A stretch of 9,591 nt of DNA, taken from assembly GCA_002480935.1 (NCBI GenBank), contig DLDC01000032.1:7588-17178 (forward strand), written 5' to 3'. The position numbers and the translations under genes were made by a program. Origin of the DNA: Prevotella sp. UBA7782 (GTDB taxonomy: Bacteria > Bacteroidota > Bacteroidia > Bacteroidales > Bacteroidaceae). A model generated the notes under the pieces. That model made no database searches. It was not told the DNA's origin and was given only the letters and a program-made list of their open reading frames with translations. Of this stretch, positions 1-7,800 are shown piece after piece (position 1 is the stretch's first letter; every line of letters begins with the position of its first letter).

Positions 1-750
1 CTGGTTATACCTTATATAATATGGTCGCTTACAGCCGTACTTGTTATCAACGGCAGGGTGACAGGGACCGACCTGACCACTCTGGTGACTGATCCTGAGC
101 AACATCTGTGGTTCTTATGGGTGCTGTTCTGGATATTTGCCTTTTTCGAAACGGTGAGGCTCATCAGCGCGCGATGGCCGAAACACGAGACCGGCATAGT
201 GTTAGGCTCGCTTGTAATGCTCTATATGCTGGTATCCTTATGCCATACCCAACGGTTCGGACTGGGTTCAATGAAGTATTATTACATCTATTACTGCCTG
301 GGATATTTTGCTCACCGGTATCCCAAAGCCTTCACCTTGCCAAGACCTGCGGCCTTCGCATTATTTATTTTATGGGGATTTGCAACGCATTATTGGCAAA
401 TGGCCCCCGTGGCAACATGGGTTCCAGACCTGCACATAGCGAGTGCCAAACTGATATACAAACTTTTTAACCTCGCCGTGGCCACATCGGCCATACTCGT
501 ATTGCTGAATGTATTTTCACGATACGCCGACAAGCAATATGCCACAACGCATTTGGGGCAAATAACACTGGGCATCTATGCCATCCATCAAACGGTTATC
601 ACTCTCTTGGCACAAAGCTTGAGCAGTCTGACTCCATGGCTTCTGGTGACCATAAACTTTACCGTTGGCTTGCTGGCATCACTGTTAATCATCTTCATTC
701 TGCGCAAATCAAGAATCGGAAGATATATTCTTTTGGGAGAAAATCTGTAA
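1..750 (+). CDS. Acyltransferase 3 family membrane protein, 5' end missing
   Basis: The frame is open from the first base to a TAA at 748-750, so the window holds the last 249 residues and the true start lies upstream. The protein is a multi-pass membrane protein with about seven hydrophobic segments. The stretch PEQHLWFLWVLFW, about 30 residues in, is typical of acyltransferase family 3 (PF01757), whose members move acyl groups such as acetyl or succinyl onto surface sugars, lipids or exported glycans. The later KYYYIYYCLGYFAHRYPKAF segment also fits. The catalytic His of the family lies in the first membrane helix, which is outside the window, so activity cannot be judged and the acceptor cannot be inferred. 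A 121-base gap and a fresh promoter separate it from the ars genes, so it is probably not part of that operon. No clear terminator follows it. Confidence 0.8.
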   Translation: MVIPYIIWSLTAVLVINGRVTGTDLTTLVTDPEQHLWFLWVLFWIFAFFETVRLISARWPKHETGIVLGSLVMLYMLVSLCHTQRFGLGSMKYYYIYYCLGYFAHRYPKAFTLPRPAAFALFILWGFATHYWQMAPVATWVPDLHIASAKLIYKLFNLAVATSAILVLLNVFSRYADKQYATTHLGQITLGIYAIHQTVITLLAQSLSSLTPWLLVTINFTVGLLASLLIIFILRKSRIGRYILLGENL

Positions 751-832
751 ACAGAAAACTGAATAATGCTTCTGAAACCATGCAAGGAGCAAGTCAATCC
801 ACCGTTAAAAAGCCCTAATTATATTGTTAGAA

Positions 833-864
833 TTTGCAAATCATTTCGTATATTCGTAATTTTG
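833..864 (+). promoter_or_regulatory. Bacteroidota-type promoter of the ars operon
   Basis: TTTG at 833-836 and TAATTTTG at 857-864 are 20 bases apart and match the Bacteroidota -33 TTTG / -7 TAnnTTTG pattern exactly. The -33 element lies inside a perfect 10-base palindrome, ATTTGCAAAT (832-841). The -7 box ends only seven bases before the arsC ATG, so the transcript is expected to have almost no leader. Confidence 0.75.
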
Positions 865-869
865 CGAAC
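852..869 (+). promoter_or_regulatory. Probable ArsR operator over the -7 box
   Basis: The imperfect palindrome ATTCGTA-ATTT-TGCGAAC has 5 of 7 arm positions complementary. Its inner core TTCG-N8-CGAA (853-856 and 865-868) frames the -7 box exactly. A repressor bound here would block RNA polymerase. The 12-mer atattcgtaatt (850-861) recurs exactly at 1678-1689, in front of the next part of the cluster. Binding by the ArsR encoded at 1296 is inferred from position and symmetry only. Confidence 0.55.
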
Positions 870-871
870 GT

Positions 872-1318
872 ATGAAAAAGGTTCTTATACTTTGTACTGG
901 CAACAGTTGCCGTAGCAAGATGGCACAAGCCGTTCTGCAAAGCATAGACGCTACGCTCTATGTACGGTCGGCCGGCACGCAGCCGGCACCATGTGTACAC
1001 CCCATGGCAGTAGAGGTGATGAGCGAGGCGGGCTATCCCATCGCCGACCAACACCCACATAACGTTTCCGAATACATGAACGACGACTGGGATTACGTCA
1101 TCACGGTGTGCAACCAAGCGCAAGAGTCGTGCCCCACATTCGCCGGACGAGTGCGGCATCGTGCCCATCTAGGGTTCAGAGACCCCGCTTCTGCCACCGG
1201 AACAGAGGCCGAACGAAGGGCTGTTTTCAGAGAAGTGAGAAACCAAATAATACATTCATTCAGCGCATTTTACAATCAACACATCTCAAAAGACAATGAA
1301 TCAGAAGAAAGACTATAG
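872..1318 (+). CDS. arsC: Arsenate reductase, thioredoxin-coupled (LMW phosphatase fold)
   Basis: Cytoplasmic enzyme of 148 residues predicted to reduce arsenate to arsenite, the form the downstream pump exports. The N-terminal phosphate-binding loop C8-TGNSC-R14-S15 is the CX5R signature of low-molecular-weight tyrosine phosphatases. C80 and C87 ([11 protein letters not shown]) have the same seven-residue spacing as the Cys82/Cys89 redox pair of Staphylococcus aureus ArsC, and with C8 they complete its cysteine triad. D104 in the RDP motif is the expected general acid. This triad separates it from plain phosphatases and from glutaredoxin-type ArsC. Length is normal (S. aureus ArsC is 131 residues). 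Its last 23 bases overlap arsR, which suggests translational coupling. The ATG is required to keep strand 1 and the loop intact, although it sits just seven bases after the -7 box. Confidence 0.93.
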   Translation: MKKVLILCTGNSCRSKMAQAVLQSIDATLYVRSAGTQPAPCVHPMAVEVMSEAGYPIADQHPHNVSEYMNDDWDYVITVCNQAQESCPTFAGRVRHRAHLGFRDPASATGTEAERRAVFREVRNQIIHSFSAFYNQHISKDNESEERL

Positions 1319-1634
1319 CATCAAAGCCGAGCAGATAGCCCGTTTTGCCAAGGCACTGGCCCACCCTGCCCGCATAGAAATATTGCAGTTCCTGGCCAGG
1401 CAGAGGGAGTGCTACTTCGGCGACATACACGATGAGCTGCCCATAGCAAAGGCTACGGTGAGCCAACACCTCAAGGAGCTGAAGGATGCAGGGCTCATTC
1501 AGGGCACCATAGAGGCGCCCAAGGTGAGGTATTGCATCAATAAGCAGAACTGGCAATATGCCCATGAGTTGCTTTGCAGCTTCTTCTCGCAAGACATTCA
1601 GGGCTGCAAGTGCAACTGCGAGGGCAACGATTAA
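1296..1634 (+). CDS. arsR: ArsR/SmtB-family arsenic-responsive repressor
   Basis: A 112-residue winged-helix protein expected to bind the ars operators as a dimer and to release DNA on binding arsenite. Residues 16-34 ([19 protein letters not shown]) and the recognition-helix region 52-68 ([17 protein letters not shown]) are standard for the family. The wing follows ([13 protein letters not shown]). The classic ELCVCDL metal site of plasmid R773 ArsR is absent; the equivalent region reads RECYFGDI and keeps one cysteine, C39. Other cysteines are C80, C94 and a C-terminal cluster C104-K-C106-N-C108, the last likely contributing the arsenite thiols. The start ATG lies inside the end of arsC. 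Family and context are certain; the exact inducer, As(III) or Sb(III), is inferred from neighbours. Confidence 0.93.
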   Translation: MNQKKDYSIKAEQIARFAKALAHPARIEILQFLARQRECYFGDIHDELPIAKATVSQHLKELKDAGLIQGTIEAPKVRYCINKQNWQYAHELLCSFFSQDIQGCKCNCEGND

Positions 1635-1679
1635 GGCTCACCCATCACCCTTTGCCACACCCGTTTTCATGATATGAAT

Positions 1680-1697
1680 ATTCGTAATTCTACAAAT
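1680..1697 (+). promoter_or_regulatory. Second ArsR-operator-like palindrome
   Basis: ATTCGTA-ATTC-TACAAAT has 6 of 7 arm positions complementary and shares the exact 12-mer atattcgtaatt with the operator in front of arsC. It lies 45 bases after the arsR stop and just before the ATG at 1710. I see no full TAnnTTTG box overlapping it (TAATTCTA at 1685-1692 is the nearest), so it may be a second repressor site, a weak internal promoter, or a relic of an ancestral ars promoter. Confidence 0.45.
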
Positions 1698-1709
1698 AAC
1701 AAACTCATC

Positions 1710-1988
1710 ATGCGCAAAACACCCATTCGCAGCATGGCAGTCATACTGCTCTTCATGCTCTGTCCGCTCCTTGTATGGGCGGGTGCGAAGGTTCCCAAGG
1801 CCACTTACGTAGAAGTGATGTACTTTAACGGCACGCTCATCGCCTTGCGATTGAAGCAACTGGGCGACGACGTTCTGCTCTCCACAACCGCCCCGGCCAA
1901 CCACATCAACGCCCAAAAAGCGGAGGAAGCCGGCATAGACGTGGCCGTGATAGACGTGAAGAAAGAACTGGAAATGACAATTAACTAA
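1710..1988 (+). CDS. Short exported protein, probable fused remnant of arsF and arsA
   Basis: This 92-residue ORF starts at the ATG at 1710. An in-frame ATG at 1674 would add 12 residues but would put the operator-like palindrome inside the coding region. Residues 1-24 form a signal peptide with basic start MRKTPIR, hydrophobic core and a VWAGA cleavage region. The next stretch, KATYVEVMYFNG, resembles the start of the thioredoxin-like ArsF proteins of Bacteroidota ars operons, but the Cys-x-x-Cys that should follow YFHG is missing. From TLIALRLKQLGDDVLL through TTAPANHI to IDVKKELE it instead resembles the segment after the P-loop in the second half of the arsenite ATPase ArsA (R773: IAVRLADMGFDVHLTTSDPAAHL). 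The P-loop itself is absent, so ATPase activity is not expected. It ends 22 bases before acr3. Family links are from memory of sequence patterns. Function is unknown and it may be inert. Confidence 0.6.
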   Translation: MRKTPIRSMAVILLFMLCPLLVWAGAKVPKATYVEVMYFNGTLIALRLKQLGDDVLLSTTAPANHINAQKAEEAGIDVAVIDVKKELEMTIN

Positions 1989-2010
1989 CACAAAACAAAC
2001 ATAATAAAAG

Positions 2011-3063
2011 ATGGAAGAAAGACATATTGGTTTCTTTGACAAGTATCTAAGTCTCTGGGTAGCACTGTGCATAGTGGCCGGAATAGCCTTGGGCACGTTT
2101 CTGCCCGCACTGCCCCAGACACTCTCAAGGCTTGAGTATGCGCATGTAAACATACCCGTTGCCGTACTCATTTGGGTGATGATATACCCCATGATGATGA
2201 AAGTAGACTTTAACAGTGTGAAGAATGTGGCTCGACACCCTCGCGGACTGGTGGTGACGTGCGTGGTTAACTGGCTCATAAAGCCTTTCACCATGTTCGC
2301 CATAGCATGGTTCTTCTTGTTCGTAGTATTCAAGCAGTGGATTCCTTCCACGCTTGCGCAAGGATATCTAGCGGGTGCCGTGCTCCTGGGAGCGGCTCCC
2401 TGCACGGCCATGGTGTTCATCTGGAGCTATCTGTCTAACGGCAATGCGGCCTACACATTGGTGCAGGTGGCCGTGAACGACCTCATCATTCTCGTGGCAT
2501 TTGCCCCCATCGTAGCCTTTCTCTTAGGCGTGGGAGGAGTGCAGATACCCTATGACACGCTGTTGCTGAGCGTGCTTCTCTTCGTGGTGCTGCCCCTCAT
2601 AGCCGGCATACTGACCCGCACAAGTGTCATCAAACGTAAGGGTAAGGACTATTTTGAGCAGGTGTTCGTGCATAAGTTCGACCGTTACACGACGTTGGGA
2701 CTACTGCTCACGCTCATCATTCTCTTTTCTTTTCAGGGCAAGACCATACTGAGCAACCCGCTGCACATCGTGCTTATCGCCGTGCCCCTCATCATTCAGA
2801 CCTACCTTATCTTTGCCATTGCCTACTCATGGGCTTGGGCTTGGCACCTGCCCTACGATGTTGCGGCACCTGCCGGCATGATAGGAGCGTCTAATTTCTT
2901 TGAGTTAGCCGTGGCCGTAGCCATCAGTTTGTTCGGCTTGCAGAGTGGTGCGGCATTGGCAACCACAGTGGGCGTGCTGACAGAAGTGCCCGTTATGCTC
3001 TCGCTGGTACGCATAGCCAAAGCCACGAGGGGCAAATTTCACGGGCCGGACAATGCCCTGTGA
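2011..3063 (+). CDS. acr3: ACR3-family arsenite efflux permease
   Basis: Inner-membrane transporter of 350 residues with about ten hydrophobic segments, predicted to expel arsenite using the proton-motive force. Residue C131 in GAAPCTAMVF corresponds to the essential membrane Cys of ACR3 proteins (Cys129 in Alkaliphilus metalliredigens Acr3). E325 in LTEVPVMLSL corresponds to the conserved Glu of the last helices. PMMMKVDF (60-67) and GASNFFELAVA (292-302) are further family hallmarks. It is the ACR3 type, not the unrelated ArsB type, although many genomes label it arsB. It is the last gene of the ars cluster. No ArsA ATPase gene survives beside it, so it should work as a stand-alone carrier. 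No Shine-Dalgarno sequence precedes the ATG, but the leader is A-rich, as is common in this phylum. Confidence 0.95.
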   Translation: MEERHIGFFDKYLSLWVALCIVAGIALGTFLPALPQTLSRLEYAHVNIPVAVLIWVMIYPMMMKVDFNSVKNVARHPRGLVVTCVVNWLIKPFTMFAIAWFFLFVVFKQWIPSTLAQGYLAGAVLLGAAPCTAMVFIWSYLSNGNAAYTLVQVAVNDLIILVAFAPIVAFLLGVGGVQIPYDTLLLSVLLFVVLPLIAGILTRTSVIKRKGKDYFEQVFVHKFDRYTTLGLLLTLIILFSFQGKTILSNPLHIVLIAVPLIIQTYLIFAIAYSWAWAWHLPYDVAAPAGMIGASNFFELAVAVAISLFGLQSGAALATTVGVLTEVPVMLSLVRIAKATRGKFHGPDNAL

Positions 3064-3101
3064 AACATCAGAAAGCACACTTCTCGAAGGTCAGCTAAAC
3101 T

Positions 3102-3132
3102 GTTTTTGTAAATAGCTGATATTCAATTACTT
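3102..3132. repeat. Dispersed extragenic repeat, copy 1 of a conserved 17-mer
   Basis: The 17-mer ctgatattcaattactt (3116-3132) occurs identically at 8699-8715 in the same orientation, with a similar preceding stretch (gtttttgtaaatag here, gttttgtatatca there). In both places it borders 22-base-period repeats. Bases 3091-3097 and 3113-3119 also form a 7-bp inverted repeat with a 15-base loop. Function is unknown. Confidence 0.65.
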
Positions 3133-3135
3133 AGT

Positions 3136-3172
3136 AAAATAGGCACTTTTGCGTTGCGAAAGTGCCTATTTT
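3136..3172. terminator. Perfect 14-bp hairpin, candidate bidirectional terminator
   Basis: AAAATAGGCACTTT (3136-3149) and AAAGTGCCTATTTT (3159-3172) are exact inverted copies around a 9-base spacer. The stem is flanked by A and T runs in a way that gives a T-rich 3' arm on either strand. It lies 72 bases after acr3 and 164 bases beyond the stop of the opposing gene at 3337, so it could end transcription from both sides. The arms are units of the local repeat family, so it may equally be just a repeat. No strong T-tract extends beyond the arms. Confidence 0.5.
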
Positions 3173-3224
3173 GTTGCCCCAAAGTGCCTATTTTGCAATG
3201 TCAAAAGGCCGTTTCCAGAAATCA
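3159..3224. repeat. 22-base-period tandem repeat, cluster A (three units)
   Basis: Units begin at 3159, 3181 and 3203, exactly 22 bases apart. The first two share aaagtgcctatttt; the third is degenerate (aaaaggccgtttcc). One further unit lies inverted at 3136-3156. The same core with the same 22-base period recurs at 8621-8686. The remaining intergenic sequence to 3336 shows no gene, only two small weak inverted repeats (3279-3293 and 3305-3318). Confidence 0.7.
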
Positions 3225-3336
3225 AGAATAGGCTTTTCAGCGTCAGAGTGAATATAGTGCAAACGCTCACGAGCCTATTTGTGCGTAGCACAACATACCT
3301 GTCAGCCTTCTGAAAGGCAGAATCGGTGACAGACTT

Positions 3337-3849
3337 TCAGCCCTCGTCTGTGTCGCCATACCAATCTTTGATGACCATGTAATGCTTGGCATACTCCTGT
3401 GCCTGTGCCTTGTCTATGCGCTTCATGAGCCTTGCCGGCACGCCCGCCCACAGCTCGCCGGGACCTATCAGCGTGCCTTCGAGCACCACGGCACCAGCAG
3501 CCACGATGCTGCCCTCGCCCACTTCGGCACGGTCTAGCACCACTGCGTTCATGCCAATGAGCGCACCATCGCGCACCGTAGCCCCATGAACAATGGCTCC
3601 ATGGCCCAATGTCACGTCGTTGCCCAGCACTGCCGGCGTGCCATTGCCCTGATGTATGCACGCCAAATCTTGCACATTACATCGGTTTCCCATCACTATC
3701 TTGTCTACATCGGCGCGCAACACCGCGCCAAACCATACCGAACAGTCGTCGCCCATGAGGATGTCGCCGGCCAGAGTGGCGTTCTCCGAGAAGTAGCAAC
3801 GCTCGCCCCAACGGGGTACTTTCCCCCTGACGGTTTTTATCAAAGCCAT
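3337..3849 (-). CDS. Gamma-carbonic-anhydrase-like hexapeptide-repeat protein (YrdA/PaaY type)
   Basis: A 170-residue cytoplasmic protein built of left-handed beta-helix hexapeptide repeats from about residue 20 to 137, ending in a short helical tail; such proteins are trimers. H66, H83 and H88 match the three zinc or iron ligands of the archaeal gamma carbonic anhydrase Cam, with the same five-residue gap between the last two. R45, D47, Q60 and D61 (LRADVDK and NVQD) match its active-site framework. The acidic proton-shuttle loop of Cam is missing, as in the short CamH/YrdA group, where CO2 hydration is often weak or unproven. It starts 28 bases after metF on the same strand and is probably co-transcribed with metH and metF. 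Whether it is a working anhydrase or an uncharacterised member of the family cannot be told from sequence. Confidence 0.85.
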   Translation of the reverse strand: MALIKTVRGKVPRWGERCYFSENATLAGDILMGDDCSVWFGAVLRADVDKIVMGNRCNVQDLACIHQGNGTPAVLGNDVTLGHGAIVHGATVRDGALIGMNAVVLDRAEVGEGSIVAAGAVVLEGTLIGPGELWAGVPARLMKRIDKAQAQEYAKHYMVIKDWYGDTDEG

Positions 3850-3877
3850 AACGTTAACGAATGATGTATATTTTTAC

Positions 3878-4834
3878 CTAAAAAACTTGCTTCACTATCT
3901 CCACCACATTACGTGCCTTGCCCATCGTGTAATAGTGTATGGCAGGAGCGCCATGGCTCAGCAAGTCCTTGCTTTGAGCTATACACCACTCTATACCCAC
4001 CTGATAAGCATCCTCCTTTGTGGCACACTGGTGCAGCGCATGCACCAAGTCTTCGGGTATGTCGAGGTGAAACGAGCGGGGCAACAGCCCTAATTGTCTT
4101 TGCGTGGAAATGGGTTTCAGCCCCGGAATGATGGGCACGGTGATGCCGGCAGCCCTGCATTGCCTCACAAAATCATAAAACTTGTTGTTGTCAAAAAACA
4201 TCTGCGTGACGATATAATCGGCTCCTGCATCCACCTTCTCCTTCAGATGAAGTATGTCAGTCTCCATATTGGCTGCCTCATAATGCTTTTCGGGATAACC
4301 AGCTACGCCCACACAGAAGTCGGTAGTAATGCCCTCCTTCACGTTCGTGTCCATATACACGCCATGGTTCAGGTTGTTTATCATACCCACAAGCTCAGAC
4401 GAGTGTGCAAAACCGTCGGGTTCGGGCATGAAGAACTTCTGTCCGGGAATGGCATCACCCCTGAGTGCCATCACGTTTTGCAGCCCCAGGAAGCTCAAGT
4501 CGAGCAGTTCGCTCTCCACACAAGTCTTCGACGCGCCACCACATATCACGTGCGGCACGATTTCTACATCAAACTTACGCATGATGGAGGCCACGATGGC
4601 CAAGGTGCTGGGTCGCTTGGAGAGCACGAACTTGGTGTAAGTGCCGTCTGGGTTCAGATGAAACTCCACCTCATCACGATGACATGTTACGTTGATGAAG
4701 GGAGGCTGAAACTGCAAGAGCGGCTCGACGGCCTGATAAAGCTTGGATGTGTCGCTGCCTTTAAGCGGGGGTACAAGCTCAAAAGAGGCAAAGGGGTGTC
4801 GTTGCGACTTGATGATGTCGATTACTTTTGTCAT
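3878..4834 (-). CDS. metF: 5,10-Methylenetetrahydrofolate reductase
   Basis: FAD-dependent cytoplasmic enzyme of 318 residues that reduces 5,10-methylene-tetrahydrofolate to 5-methyl-tetrahydrofolate, the methyl donor for the MetH encoded just upstream. It is a TIM-barrel protein. SFELVPP near the N-terminus carries E19, equivalent to the catalytic Glu28 of E. coli MetF. NVTCHRDE (48-55), ALRGD with D127 (FAD and folate contacts), GVAGYPEKH (176-184), DYIVTQMFFD (206-215) and IPGLKPI (236-242) are the standard conserved blocks in order. Length is close to the bacterial norm (E. coli 296). The ATG lies 18 bases after the metH stop with no promoter-like sequence between, so the two are very likely one transcript. 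Start and end look intact. Confidence 0.96.
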   Translation of the reverse strand: MTKVIDIIKSQRHPFASFELVPPLKGSDTSKLYQAVEPLLQFQPPFINVTCHRDEVEFHLNPDGTYTKFVLSKRPSTLAIVASIMRKFDVEIVPHVICGGASKTCVESELLDLSFLGLQNVMALRGDAIPGQKFFMPEPDGFAHSSELVGMINNLNHGVYMDTNVKEGITTDFCVGVAGYPEKHYEAANMETDILHLKEKVDAGADYIVTQMFFDNNKFYDFVRQCRAAGITVPIIPGLKPISTQRQLGLLPRSFHLDIPEDLVHALHQCATKEDAYQVGIEWCIAQSKDLLSHGAPAIHYYTMGKARNVVEIVKQVF

Positions 4835-4852
4835 AGATGCGATGTTGTTTGA

Positions 4853-7800
4853 TTATATATTCTTAGCCAGGAAGGCCCGCGCCGTGTCTTCGTCCAGCCC
4901 TGTCCGGCGGCAATAGTCGGCCAGCTGGTCTGCTCCTATCCTGCCCACTGAGAAGTATTGTGCCTCTGGATGAAGGATAAGCATGCCGCAAATGCTGGTG
5001 TCGGGCATGATGGCATAGCCCTCGGTGAGGCGTGCTCCCGTGCGCTCGGTGGCATTCACGGCTTCAAAAACGGTCTTCTTGAGTGTCTGGTCAGGACATG
5101 TGGCATGGCCAAAGGCCGGTCGTATGGCTTGTGTCGTGCCTAAAACGCGCTGCTGCATGTACACCGCGGCAGCCTCAGCTACCCGAGCACAGAGGGCATG
5201 TTGCATGAGTTGCTCATACGACTGCGCCTCATAGTGCCTCAATCCCCATGCCGAGAGAACGAAAAGACCCAATGGCGAACTGCCTTTTGGGGGCAGATAG
5301 TCGCTCAGGCACCTATATCCTCCGCGCTCGCTCTGGCTCCGCAGCATGGGCAGAGTAATTCCGTTATCGGTCAATATGTCGTTTCCACGGGCGTGGGCAG
5401 GCAGGAAGTCGAGGGCAAAGGTAACCTTTATGCTGCCCGACCTAATGGCTTCGTCGTAGGCATCCTGCGCCTCTCGCAGCGTCTTGGCGGCCTCCGGGTT
5501 CACCGTCATCTGCTGTATGGTCTCGCCTCTGAAGCCCCAAAAGAAGAGCAACATGCGCCAATCGATGAGTGGTTTGAGGTCTGTCAGCCTCAGGCGCAAC
5601 TCTCTGGCACGCTCATTCAGCTCATCTACGGTGGGCAAAGGGGCACTGTGGTCATACCGGGGAGCCTTTCGGTTGGCCTCATCAAATGGAGTCAGCACCA
5701 CCTTACTGGCCTCATAGTTCTGTCTTATCAGCTCTTGCTCTTCACGGTTTTCCGCTATATAATGCCTGTCTATCTGCACCTTCTTGGCCAAGAGCGACGT
5801 CTGCGACGCGTCACGACCATAGAGCACGCCTCCCTGATAGAGGGGAGCGAGCTTCACGGCGGTGTGCACAGCGGTGGTGGTAGCGCCTCCCACGATGATG
5901 GGCACATGCATGTGCTCACGCTCAAACAGCTTGCAGAGGTTCTCCATCTCCTTGAGCGAGGGTGTTATCAGGCCGCTCACACCCACCAGCAAGGGCTTCT
6001 CACGCTTCACGGTGGCCAGTATCGTCTCGGCAGGAACCATCACTCCGAGGTCAATAACATCGAAGTTATTACATCTCAACACAATAGCCACAATGTTCTT
6101 GCCTATGTCATGCACGTCGCCTTTCACCGTTGCCATGACCACCTTGGGCTTTTCGGCCAGAGAGCCTTGCTTGTTATGCTTTTCTATCTCAGGCTGAAGA
6201 ATGTCTACAGCTAGCTTCATTATCTTGGCAGACTTCACCACTTGTGGCAAGAACATCTTGCCCTCGCCAAACATCTTGCCCACTTTCTCCATGCCAGACA
6301 TAAGGGGTCCCTCGATAACCTTCACGGGGTCGCCGTCCGTTTGGGCCAGTGCTTCGGGGATATCCTCACCCAGATAGTCGCCTATACCCTTGGCCAGGGC
6401 GTGTGCCAGGCGCTCTTCTACGGGCTCGCGGCGCCAGTTGTCGGCCTGCACGGTCTGCTTTTCGCCCGCTGTCTGAGCCTTTACTTGCTGGGCCAAGTCA
6501 ATAAGTTGTTCGGTGGCACCAGGCGTTTTGTTGAGTATCACGTTCTCCACGGCCCGCAGCAAGTGGGGTTCTATGTCGTCATACACCTGCAACATGCCTG
6601 GATTAACGATGCCCATGTCAAGTCCTTGGGCTATGGCGTGATAAAGAAACACTGAGTGCATGGCCTCGCGCACTACGTTATTGCCTCTGAAAGCGAACGA
6701 GAGATTGGATATACCGCCGCTGGTCAAAGCTCCCGGAAGATTGTTCTTAATCCACCCCACGGCCTTGATGAAGTCGATGCCATAGTTGGCATGTTCCTCA
6801 ATACCCGTGCCCACGGAGAGCACGTTCACGTCGAAGATGATGTCGTGAGGGCTGAAATGCAGCCTATCCACCAGCAAGTGGTAGGCCCGTTGGCATATAG
6901 CCGTTTTGTGTTCATAGGTAGTAGCCTGTCCGTTTTCATCGAAAGCCATCACCACGACGGCCGCCCCCATGAGCTGACATTCATGTGCATGAGCCAGAAA
7001 CTCGGTGTCTCCGTTCTTCAGACTGATGCTGTTGACGATGCATTTGCCCTGTGCATTGCGCAAGCCTTCAAGCACTGTAGACCAGTCGGATGAGTCTATC
7101 ATGAGGGCAGAACGCGCTACGGCGGGCTCGCCGGCTATATATCGCAAGAACGTACCCATCTCCTTGCGGCTGTCGAGCATGGCATCGTCCATGTTGATGT
7201 CTATGATTTGGGCACCATTCTCTATCTGTTTGCGTGCCACCGACAGTGCCTCGTCATACTTCTTCTCGCCTATAAGCCTGGCAAACTTGCGCGATCCGGC
7301 CACGTTGGTGCGCTCGCCCACATTGATGAAGTTCTGTGTGGCCTTGTCAACCACCACGTTTTCCAGTCCGCTCACCACCAGATGATTCTCCGGCAAGGGC
7401 ACTTGGCGGGGCGGCAAGTCCTTCACGGCAAGGGCAATGGCACGTATATGCTCCGGTGTAGTGCCGCAACAGCCTCCTGCAATGTTGATGATGCGCTCTG
7501 AGGCCATCTCCTTGATGTAGCGTGCCGTGAATTCGGGTTGCTCGTCATAGCCTCCCATCTCGTTGGGCAGGCCCGCGTTGGGATATATACTGATGTAAAC
7601 CGGACAGTGTTCTGCCAGTTGTTCTACGAACGGACGAAGCTCTTTCACGCCGAAAGAGCAGTTAAGTCCGAAGCTAAGGATGGGATAATGGCTCACACTG
7701 GTGAAGAAAGCATCGAGCGTTTGCCCCGTCAGCGTGCGGCCACTACGGTCGTTGATGGTTGCCGAAACCATCACGTCAGGCATCTCACCCCGTTCTTCAC

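Noticed and set aside
872..1318. Plain low-molecular-weight tyrosine phosphatase instead of arsenate reductase
   Set aside because: The C80/C87 pair with the seven-residue spacing, and the position in front of arsR and acr3, favour ArsC.
1638..2420. 260-codon frame on the - strand across the exported ORF and acr3
   Set aside because: It lies opposite acr3, which has all family motifs; the antisense translation looks like random composition.
3279..3318. Small hairpins (ttgtgc-gta-gcacaa and gcctt-ctga-aaggc) after the carbonic-anhydrase-like gene
   Set aside because: Stems of five or six bp and no T-tract on the relevant strand, so not supported as a terminator.
3302..3661. 119-codon - strand frame overlapping the carbonic-anhydrase-like gene
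   Set aside because: Low-complexity His/Arg/Gly/Trp-rich translation typical of an out-of-frame shadow; the other frame shows clear hexapeptide repeats and metal ligands.
5198..6214. Long open frame on the + strand opposite metH (338 codons)
   Set aside because: It is the reverse-complement shadow of the well-conserved metH B12 and activation region; its translation has no recognisable domain. The same holds for the other + strand frames across 4094-8300.
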